A model generated the notes under the pieces. It searched no databases. It worked only from the letters and a program-made list of their open reading frames with translations, and had not been told where the DNA came from. Positions 1 through 5,808 of a stretch of DNA of 9,249 nt are shown here, piece after piece. Positions within the stretch are counted from its first letter, which is position 1. Every line of letters starts with the position of its first letter. A program made the translations under genes and the position numbers. Origin of the DNA: Nitrospirota bacterium (GTDB lineage Bacteria; Nitrospirota; Leptospirillia; Leptospirillales; Leptospirillaceae). The stretch spans positions 1-9,249 of the forward strand of contig JAJZGM010000038.1 of assembly GCA_021828525.1 (NCBI GenBank), in the 5' to 3' direction.

Positions 1-250
1 CAAGATCAATGAAAACCGGCTTCTTTTCTGCAGCCAGCTTCTTTTGGGCAAGAGGGGAGAGGGCCTTTGGCTTTGCCGCAATAATGTTCTCGATGGTTTG
101 GTGAAAGGCCGGATCCTTCAGAAAAAGGGCGAGAGCCGCCGAGTGGACAAGAAACGAAACAAGGATGAACCAGCGGAAGGCCCACTGGTCTCCTTCCCGG
201 CTCTCTCCGGACAATCCGTACCCTTCCTGATAGGATGGCATGAGGGCCAT
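1..250 (-). CDS. TonB/TolA-like single-pass membrane protein, N-terminal part (runs off the left edge)
   Basis: Reading the minus strand from ATG at 250-248 gives 83 codons that stay open to the window edge, so only the N-terminus is present. There is a hydrophilic cytoplasmic head of about 26 residues. One membrane helix follows at roughly residues 27-45 (WFILVSFLVHSAALALFL). After it comes a Lys/Ala-rich periplasmic stretch ending in KKPVFIDL. The helix carries S32-x-x-x-H36, the Ser/His pattern of TonB and TolA transmembrane segments, which couples to ExbB-ExbD or TolQ-TolR and the proton motive force. The Pro/Lys-rich linker and C-terminal domain that would separate TonB from TolA lie outside the window. 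A second in-frame ATG is at 241-239. The 250 start is preferred because GGAGAG sits 8 bases upstream of it. The gene is divergent from rsmA. The family call is an inference from the helix motif and topology; another SxxxH-bearing envelope protein remains possible. Confidence 0.66.
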   Translation of the reverse strand, partial: MALMPSYQEGYGLSGESREGDQWAFRWFILVSFLVHSAALALFLKDPAFHQTIENIIAAKPKALSPLAQKKLAAEKKPVFIDL

Positions 251-258
251 AACGGGAA

Positions 259-264
259 CTCTCC
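259..264 (-). promoter_or_regulatory. Ribosome binding site of the TonB/TolA-like gene
   Basis: Read on the minus strand, the bases are GGAGAG, 8 bases before the ATG at 250. This decides for that start over the in-frame ATG nine bases further in. Confidence 0.6.
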
Positions 265-319
265 ACAAATCGGCTCACCGTCCGGCCCCTGGCGGAGGTT
301 CCGGCAAGTGGCGGACAAC

Positions 320-355
320 ATGAATCGGTTTCATCAACAATATGCGAGGATTCAT
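320..355. repeat. Phased inverted repeats ATGAA/TTCAT upstream of rsmA, possible operator or 5'UTR hairpin
   Basis: Visible directly: ATGAATC at 320-326 is the exact reverse complement of GATTCAT at 349-355, giving 7-base arms around a 22-base loop. Nested within, ATGAA (320-324) and TTCAT (330-334) form a 15-base dyad with a 5-base spacer. The second TTCAT (351-355) lies exactly 21 bases after the first, about two DNA turns. This could be a binding site for a dimeric regulator with an extra half site. Alternatively it could be an RNA hairpin whose right arm overlaps the GAGGA ribosome binding site at 346-350. No known operator consensus was recognised; the short arms leave chance open. Confidence 0.35.
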
Positions 356-363
356 TTTACTCT

Positions 364-1218
364 ATGGTCGTTCATAATGGAAATCGGGAGGGTCTTCCTC
401 CTCCGTCAAAACATCTCGGTCAGCATTTTCTCACGGATCCGGCGATCGCCCGGAGGATTGTCGGAGCCCTCGACCCGAATCTTCTTGAAGAACTTCCCGT
501 TCTCGAAATCGGACCCGGCCGCATGATCCTTACCAGAATCCTGGCAGAAAAGTCCCGCCGCCTGATCCTGATCGAGAAAGATGCCAGACTTTTGCCAGAA
601 CTTCAAAAACAGCTCTCCTTTCTTTCCTCCGCACTGGAAATCCGGCATTCCGATGCCCTGGATGATCCCTTTGACCTCTGGGACTTTCCCTATCTGCTGG
701 TCTCGAACCTTCCCTACAATATCTCGGTCCCGCTGCTCATGAAGATCATCTCCTCCCCCTCGCCTCCCCGACAGGCGGTCCTGATGTTTCAGAAGGAGGT
801 GGGAGAGCGCATCGTCTCGGGGCCTGGCGAAAAAAGTTATGGATCCCTCTCTGTCTCAACCGCCCTTCTTTCGGAAGCCCACCCTCTTTTCAACATAAGA
901 CCGGGGTCATTTTTTCCGCCCCCGAAGGTCCATTCCATGGTCCTTTCCTTTCATCCTCGCCCATCTCGCCTTGACCCTTCAGTCCCGGGGGCCATCCATC
1001 TGGCCAGAAGCGCCTTTTCCTACAGAAGAAAGACGTTGCGAAATGCCTTAGGCAAATCCCTTTCTCCTCCACTTTCCGAAGGGATGGAGATCCTTTTTAC
1101 TGAAAATCCGGGTCTTTCCAGCCGGAGACCTGAGGAGATCCCTCCGGATGGGTGGCTCGACATGGCCCGGTCCCTTCGTGCGCACAACCCCGGAATTTTT
1201 GATAGGATAATTAAATGA
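364..1218 (+). CDS. rsmA: 16S rRNA (adenine1518/1519-N6)-dimethyltransferase RsmA/KsgA
   Basis: This 284-residue protein, near the family's usual length, dimethylates two adjacent adenines in the 3'-terminal hairpin of 16S rRNA late in 30S assembly, using SAM. Visible motifs in order: HLGQHFLTDP (17-26), the RsmA N-terminal signature; LEIGPG (47-52), motif I; acidic E71 in LIEKD for the SAM ribose; D97 in HSDAL; the catalytic NLPYNIS at 115-121; FQKEVGERI (142-150); FFPPPKVHS (183-191); and AFSYRRKTLRN (217-227). Motif I reads GPGRMILT where the family usually has GPGxGxLT, so the third loop glycine is Met54. The ATG at 364 places HLGQ at residue 17; no better in-frame start is seen, though the GAGGA at 346-350 is rather far. 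It is the first gene of the rightward run, with rnj starting 22 bases after its stop. Confidence 0.95.
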   Translation: MVVHNGNREGLPPPSKHLGQHFLTDPAIARRIVGALDPNLLEELPVLEIGPGRMILTRILAEKSRRLILIEKDARLLPELQKQLSFLSSALEIRHSDALDDPFDLWDFPYLLVSNLPYNISVPLLMKIISSPSPPRQAVLMFQKEVGERIVSGPGEKSYGSLSVSTALLSEAHPLFNIRPGSFFPPPKVHSMVLSFHPRPSRLDPSVPGAIHLARSAFSYRRKTLRNALGKSLSPPLSEGMEILFTENPGLSSRRPEEIPPDGWLDMARSLRAHNPGIFDRIIK

Positions 1219-1229
1219 CCTATTTTCAC

Positions 1230-1235
1230 AGGAGG
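1230..1235 (+). promoter_or_regulatory. Strong ribosome binding site selecting a TTG start for rnj
   Basis: AGGAGG lies 5 bases before TTG 1241-1243 in the 22-base rsmA-rnj gap. No ATG or GTG in frame lies close by, and the next Met is at residue 28, inside the conserved GGIGEVGMNM block. This makes the TTG the credible start. Confidence 0.85.
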
Positions 1236-1240
1236 AACAT

Positions 1241-2932
1241 TTGACCGATCACCCCTCTCCGCTCCCCTCACCTCCTCCCACCCTCCGGATCATTCCCCTC
1301 GGCGGAATCGGGGAGGTTGGCATGAACATGACCGTCTATGAGTCCGAAGGCCGCATCATCGTCATCGACTGCGGCGTCCTCTTTCCCGAGGACGACCTTC
1401 TGGGGATCGACCTGATCATCCCCGATTTCTCATACCTGACAGAAAATCGTGACCGGGTTCTTGGCCTTTTCCTGACCCACGGCCATGAAGACCATATTGG
1501 AGCCGTCCCATACTTTATCCGTGAATTCGACGTTCCTGTCCTGGGGACCCCGCTGACACTCGGTCTGCTCGAATCAAAACTTCGGCAAACCCGCAAGGCC
1601 GACGATATGCCAAAGCTCATTTCTCTGACCCCGCGACAGGAATACACCATGGGGCCCTTTACCGTGGAACCAGTCCGCATCACCCATTCGATCGCAGACG
1701 GCGTCGCCTTTGCCATCCGGACTCCGGCCGGACGTGTCCTGCATACCGGCGACTTCAAGATCGACCTGACCCCCATCGATGATCTCCACATCGACATCCA
1801 CAGGTTTTGCGCACTCGGAGAAGAGGGGATCCTGGCCCTTCTCTCCGACAGCACAAACTCGGAAAAGGAAGGACTCTCCCTCTCCGAAAAGCTTGTCGGG
1901 GAAAATCTCGACCGATTCATACAGAATGCCCCCGGCCGGGTCATCGTCTCCACTTTTTCCTCCAACATTCACCGATTGCAGCAGGTCGCGGACGTCTCCA
2001 TTAGACATGGCCGGAATATCGTCTTTACAGGCCGATCCATGGAAAACAACTACCGGGTCGCCTCTGAACTCGGACATCTTCACATTCCTTCCGACCGGGT
2101 CATCAAGGTCGAGGCGGCTTCGTCCTTTCCCCCGGAGAAAATTACCATTCTTACGACCGGGAGCCAGGGCGAGGCCATGAGTGGCCTTTTCCGAATGGCG
2201 GTGAATGACCACAAGCACGTCTCCATTGGTCCGGGGGATACCGTCCTTCTCTCCTCGCGCGTCATTCCCGGCAATGAACGGGCCATCGACCGCATCATCA
2301 ATCTTCTTCTCAGAAAAGGGGCAACTGTCCACTTCCGGGCCATTTCCGACATCCACGTTTCCGGCCACGCCAGTGCAGAAGACCAGAAGCTCATGATCCG
2401 CATGCTCCGACCACGGCATTTCGTCCCGATACACGGAGAGTTTCGGCATCTGACCGCCCACGCCAGGACAGCCCGGAAGATGGGAATTCCCGATGAACGC
2501 GTCCATTTGATCGAAAACGGGGACGTTCTCGAATTCGACGGAATTTCGGGAAGGCTGCTGGAACGGGTCAGAACGGGCAGGACCCTGATCGACGGGAAGG
2601 GGGTGGGCGATATCGGCGAAGGGGTTATCCGCGACCGGAAGCGACTTGCCTCCGACGGGATGGTGATGGTCATTCTGGGACTTTCCCGCCAGGACGGACA
2701 GGTCATGATCGGACCCGAGGTATTCTCCCGGGGCGTCTCCATCTCCGAGCGCTCCCAGGAGATGGACGGACTGATCCGGGCCCAGGTCCTCGTTGCCCTT
2801 GACGGGGCCGAGCCTGCAATCAGAAGCGAGATTTCTGCCCTTAAAACCCGTATTCACAATCATCTCCGAAAGTATTTCAAGAAACAGTTCGACAGGGATC
2901 CGATGATTCTTCCTGTCATACTCGAGACCTGA
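1241..2932 (+). CDS. rnj: Ribonuclease J (metallo-beta-lactamase/beta-CASP 5'-3' exo- and endoribonuclease)
   Basis: This 563-residue protein has the full RNase J architecture, acting in the cytoplasm in mRNA decay and rRNA 5'-end maturation. The metallo-beta-lactamase core shows GGIGEVGMNM (21-30), the zinc motif THGHEDHIGA (79-88, with H80, H82, D84, H85), H149 in ITHSIADG and D171 in HTGDFKID. The beta-CASP part follows: SDSTNSEKEG (202-211), STFSSNIHRLQQ (237-248), GRSMENNYR (264-272) and TTGSQGEAMSGLFRMA (305-320). H372 and H376 lie in SDIHVSGHAS, and H398 in PIHGEFRHL closes the active site. A C-terminal domain (about 445-563) is present, consistent with a full-length enzyme. The first 14 residues are Pro/Ser-rich and non-conserved. 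Translation starts at TTG 1241, supported by AGGAGG five bases upstream. The stop is 1 base from the ftsK start, so translation may be coupled. Whether it belongs to subtype J1 or J2 cannot be decided from reading alone. Confidence 0.95.
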   Translation: MTDHPSPLPSPPPTLRIIPLGGIGEVGMNMTVYESEGRIIVIDCGVLFPEDDLLGIDLIIPDFSYLTENRDRVLGLFLTHGHEDHIGAVPYFIREFDVPVLGTPLTLGLLESKLRQTRKADDMPKLISLTPRQEYTMGPFTVEPVRITHSIADGVAFAIRTPAGRVLHTGDFKIDLTPIDDLHIDIHRFCALGEEGILALLSDSTNSEKEGLSLSEKLVGENLDRFIQNAPGRVIVSTFSSNIHRLQQVADVSIRHGRNIVFTGRSMENNYRVASELGHLHIPSDRVIKVEAASSFPPEKITILTTGSQGEAMSGLFRMAVNDHKHVSIGPGDTVLLSSRVIPGNERAIDRIINLLLRKGATVHFRAISDIHVSGHASAEDQKLMIRMLRPRHFVPIHGEFRHLTAHARTARKMGIPDERVHLIENGDVLEFDGISGRLLERVRTGRTLIDGKGVGDIGEGVIRDRKRLASDGMVMVILGLSRQDGQVMIGPEVFSRGVSISERSQEMDGLIRAQVLVALDGAEPAIRSEISALKTRIHNHLRKYFKKQFDRDPMILPVILET

Positions 2933-2933
2933 C

Positions 2934-5096
2934 GTGAGCGATACGGCTTCCCCCCTCCGGGAGCACCGTCCTTCCGGAATGCCGGCGAAACTTCTCCTTC
3001 CCCTCTTCGAGGCGGCCCTGGCCGTTTTTATGGGAGGAGCCCTGGTCACGCTTCATCCGGATGACCCCTCCCTTTTTACAGGCTCGACAGATCATTCTGC
3101 GATCAATCTGTTCGGAATGGCCGGCGCGACAATGGCCGACCTTCTTTATTCCTATCTGGGCCTCCCCTCCCTGCTCCTTCCCGTTTTGCTGGTGGGGCAC
3201 GCCGTTTCGCGACTGAAGGGAGGATCCTCGTCCTTTCCCGCGATCGCTGGAGCCTCCCTTCTTCTGGCCGGACTTTCCCCTCTGTTCGCCACCATCCGGA
3301 CCCGTCCCCTCCCTGCTCCCTACCCCCCGGGAGGACTATTCGGAACGGCTCTTGTCCATGAACTCCTCCCGCTCCTGAACAGGGCGGGACTCATTCTCCT
3401 CTTCGGGACCCTTTCCCTGGGAGGATCGCTGCTTCTCCTCACTGTCCTGCCGGTCCACCGATTCCGGAAGGTCCCGGAAATCATGAAAACCATTTTCCAA
3501 AGACCCAAACAGGCCCTGCAGGCTCCCGTGGAAAGCGCTCCGGAGTCCATGCCCAAACCATTTCCCAAGGAGGAACCGGAGATACTTCCGGACATCACGG
3601 CCCCTTCCCGACCAGCCCCAGCCTCCCCTTCCAAAAAACCTCCCCTTCTCCTTGACATTCCCCCGAACTCCAGGGTCCCTCCGCCATCGCTCCTTGACGT
3701 GGCTCGAGCCGAAACCGAAGACACCGGGGAGTTCATCCGGGAAACACAGAGAACCCTGACAGAATTTTTCAGAATCTATCAGGTTGCGGGACGCATGGCC
3801 GGAGCCCAGACAGGCCCCGTCATCACCCTTTTCGAATTCGCCCCCTCCCCCGGACTCAAGGTCAACCGGGTCACAGGTTTGGCAAGTGAACTCGCCCTGA
3901 CACTCAAGGTTCCCCAGGTGCGGATCCAGGTCCCCGTTCCGGATAAGTCGACCATCGGGATTGAAGTCCCGAACCCCCGCCGCTCAACGGTCTCGTTCCG
4001 CGAGATTTACGAAAGCCTCTCCTACCGGGCCATTCCATCGCCCCTGGCCCTGGCGATAGGAAAAACTGTCGCCGGAGAGCCCTACGCCTCCGACCTTGCC
4101 CGAATGCCGCATTTGCTTGTGGCCGGGGCGACGGGGACAGGGAAGTCCGTCTGCCTTAACGGAATCATCTCGAGTCTGCTCATGAAGAACGGTCCTGAAA
4201 ACGTCCGGCTCCTGATGATTGATCCCAAACGCCTCGAGATGGCTCCCTACGAAGGAATTCCTCATCTCCTGGGACCCGTCGTCACGGAACCCGGCCTGGC
4301 GGTCGTCCGGCTCAGGGCCCTTGTGGGAGAAATGCTCCGAAGGTACGATCTCATGAAGGACGAAGGAGTCAAAAACATTGGCGAATACAAGAAGATTGTC
4401 CCGCCCGAGAGGGCCTTCCCTTACATCGTCGTGGTGATCGACGAACTGGCCGACCTGATGCTTTCGCAAAAGAAAGAGGTCGAGCCTCCCATCATCCGTC
4501 TGGCCCAGATGGCCCGGGCCGCCGGAATCCACCTTGTCCTGGCCACCCAGCGTCCTTCAGCCCAGGTCGTGACCGGCCTCATCAAGACAAACATTCCCAC
4601 AAAGATCGCTTTCCAGGTCTCAAGCCAGATTGATTCGCGTGTCATCCTTGATACCGGAGGGGCGGAGTTCCTTCTGGGAGCGGGGGACATGCTCATCAAG
4701 CCGCCTGGCTCCGATGTCGTCCGGAGACTTCACGGAGCCTACATCTCTGAAGACGAAGTTCACCGGATCGTCGAATTCTGGCGGAGGATGCCTTCTCCCC
4801 CTCCCCTTCCGGAAGAAGAGAAGATCCTTGCTGGGAGCTCCCTGGACAGCAAGGAAGGAGATCCTCTGGGACCGGGAGAAAACGATCCCGAGGAAGAGGG
4901 GCTCTATCAGGAGGCCCTGTCCGTTGTTGTCCGCCAGAAAAAAGCCTCAACCTCGCTGATCCAGCGCCATCTGCGCATCGGATACAACCGGGCGGCCCGC
5001 CTGATCGACCGTATGGAGTCGGAAGGTGTGATCGGGCCCTCGGACGGAACCAGCCGCCCCAGACCATTACTGAAAGGATTCGACCGACATGAATGA
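2934..5096 (+). CDS. ftsK: DNA translocase FtsK
   Basis: This 720-residue membrane-anchored ATPase pumps DNA at the division septum and would bring dif sites together for XerCD. Four likely membrane helices lie at about 20-40, 75-91, 103-120 and 151-172, with GGLFGTALVHELLPLLNRAG just before the last. A short Pro-rich linker (about 195-255) follows. The alpha/beta region shows GPVITLFEFAPSPGLKVNRV (294-313) and IGIEVPN (341-347). The motor has Walker A GATGTGKS (398-405), Walker B VVVIDE (499-504), then ATQRPSAQVVTGLIKTNIPT (537-556). The C-terminal winged-helix gamma domain (about 656-715) contains KASTSLIQRHLRIGYNRAARL (KAST at 670-673), the DNA-polarity-sequence reader. The linker is far shorter than in E. 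coli FtsK, making this a compact SpoIIIE/FtsK form. The GTG start at 2934 follows the rnj stop by one base and suits reinitiation. An in-frame ATG at 2979 is an alternative and would keep all helices. The end overlaps lolA by 8 bases. Confidence 0.95.
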   Translation: MSDTASPLREHRPSGMPAKLLLPLFEAALAVFMGGALVTLHPDDPSLFTGSTDHSAINLFGMAGATMADLLYSYLGLPSLLLPVLLVGHAVSRLKGGSSSFPAIAGASLLLAGLSPLFATIRTRPLPAPYPPGGLFGTALVHELLPLLNRAGLILLFGTLSLGGSLLLLTVLPVHRFRKVPEIMKTIFQRPKQALQAPVESAPESMPKPFPKEEPEILPDITAPSRPAPASPSKKPPLLLDIPPNSRVPPPSLLDVARAETEDTGEFIRETQRTLTEFFRIYQVAGRMAGAQTGPVITLFEFAPSPGLKVNRVTGLASELALTLKVPQVRIQVPVPDKSTIGIEVPNPRRSTVSFREIYESLSYRAIPSPLALAIGKTVAGEPYASDLARMPHLLVAGATGTGKSVCLNGIISSLLMKNGPENVRLLMIDPKRLEMAPYEGIPHLLGPVVTEPGLAVVRLRALVGEMLRRYDLMKDEGVKNIGEYKKIVPPERAFPYIVVVIDELADLMLSQKKEVEPPIIRLAQMARAAGIHLVLATQRPSAQVVTGLIKTNIPTKIAFQVSSQIDSRVILDTGGAEFLLGAGDMLIKPPGSDVVRRLHGAYISEDEVHRIVEFWRRMPSPPPLPEEEKILAGSSLDSKEGDPLGPGENDPEEEGLYQEALSVVVRQKKASTSLIQRHLRIGYNRAARLIDRMESEGVIGPSDGTSRPRPLLKGFDRHE

Positions 5097-5808
5097 TCCC
5101 GAAAATTCCCTTCGCCTAAAAGGCCTGGCCCTTCGCGGGCTCCTCCTTGTTCTAGCCTTGATCATTCTTTCACCTGTTCTCCGCGGAGACCTGGCCCGGG
5201 CCTCATCTCCGGAGACGGGACAGGGGGAGCTCGGTCTCCTGGTCAGAAATGTGAAAAGCGGAGAAGGATTTTCCAGCGACTTTGTCCAGACACTCGGGGC
5301 CCCGGGAACGACCGGGAACCGCTCCAAAGGGTCTCTCGTCTATCGGGCTCCGGGACTGATGATCCTGCATTATTCCGATCCCCCCGGCCAATGGCTGAAG
5401 CTTGAGGGAAACCGGATGGCCCTTTATGTCCCCCAGAACCGCCAGGTTCTCCTTAAAACCATCAAAAAGCACCGTATCCCCGAAACCCCTGCCATTCTTC
5501 TGGCATCCATCCCCGACATTGCGAAATGGTTTTTCGTGCGGCCGGAAGGGTCCGGGACCGAGAAAAAGGGAGAGAGGATTTCCATCGTCCTGATCCCGCG
5601 CCATCCCGACCCCCACCTTGCCCAGGCCCGGCTCACCCTTTTGAAGGGAGAGGGGATCCTGACGGATCTCCTTTTCATGGAACAGAACGGAACCCATCTG
5701 TCGATCCACCTTAAAAAATTCCGGATACTCTCCCATGTTCCCGCCAGCGATCTTGAAGTCTCAGTCCCGCAAGGAACAACGGCGGCCGAAGTCCCGGGGG
5801 CCTTCTGA
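5089..5808 (+). CDS. lolA: Outer-membrane lipoprotein carrier protein LolA (periplasmic chaperone)
   Basis: LolA carries lipoproteins released by LolCDE across the periplasm to LolB or the outer membrane. This 239-residue protein starts with a signal peptide: basic residues at 9-16, a hydrophobic run LLLVLALIILSPVL (18-31), and a cleavage site A36-R37-A38 before S39. The mature part begins with a helix and FSSDFVQTL (61-69). It then shows KGSLVYRAPGLMILHYSDPP (80-99), GQWLKLEGNRMALYVPQNRQV (WLKLEG at 102-107), and a beta-rich C-terminal half with ILTDLLFMEQNGTHLSIHL (ILTD at 190-193), all matching the LolA half-barrel. R86 in YRAPG is probably the conserved arginine of the lid region. The ATG at 5089 has AAAGGA ten bases upstream and overlaps the ftsK end by 8 bases. 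Position directly after ftsK is a common arrangement in Gram-negatives and supports the call. The stop shares one base with the uvrA start (TGATG). Sequence similarity within this family is low, so the context counts. Confidence 0.87.
   Translation: MNDPENSLRLKGLALRGLLLVLALIILSPVLRGDLARASSPETGQGELGLLVRNVKSGEGFSSDFVQTLGAPGTTGNRSKGSLVYRAPGLMILHYSDPPGQWLKLEGNRMALYVPQNRQVLLKTIKKHRIPETPAILLASIPDIAKWFFVRPEGSGTEKKGERISIVLIPRHPDPHLAQARLTLLKGEGILTDLLFMEQNGTHLSIHLKKFRILSHVPASDLEVSVPQGTTAAEVPGAF

Larger units (their letters stand above)
251..363. promoter_or_regulatory. Divergent intergenic spacer, presumed promoter region for both directions
   Basis: These 113 bases separate the start of the minus-strand TonB/TolA-like gene from rsmA and must hold the upstream signals for at least the leftward gene and probably the rightward operon. 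No convincing sigma70 -35/-10 pair was found on either strand. The half nearest the TonB-like gene is GC-rich, and the half nearest rsmA (about 319-363) is AT-richer and contains the ATGAA/TTCAT repeats described separately. The presumed rsmA ribosome binding site is GAGGA at 346-350, 13 bases before the ATG, which is longer than usual spacing. Confidence 0.45.

Noticed and set aside
6..321. Two other minus-strand frames (6-278 and 118-321) at the left edge
   Set aside because: The third minus frame gives a membrane helix with a SxxxH motif and a well-placed ribosome site; these two give Arg/Pro/Gly-rich nonsense typical of shifted frames.
44..526. A 160-codon plus-strand frame over the left edge and the start of rsmA
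   Set aside because: It is antisense to the TonB/TolA-like gene and out of frame with rsmA, and its product has no family features.
1219..1240. Possible terminator between rsmA and rnj
   Set aside because: The 22-base gap has no hairpin or T-run and is occupied by the rnj ribosome binding site.
2594..2601. GGGAAGGG, matching the E. coli FtsK-orienting consensus GGGNAGGG
   Set aside because: The reverse-strand version also occurs at 3602-3609, so there is no strand bias in the window, and the motif recognised by this organism's FtsK is unknown.
1574..3049. A 491-codon open frame on the minus strand across rnj and the start of ftsK
   Set aside because: It is antisense to an unmistakable RNase J, its product shows no recognisable domain or hydrophobic core pattern, and long antisense frames are expected opposite GC-rich genes.
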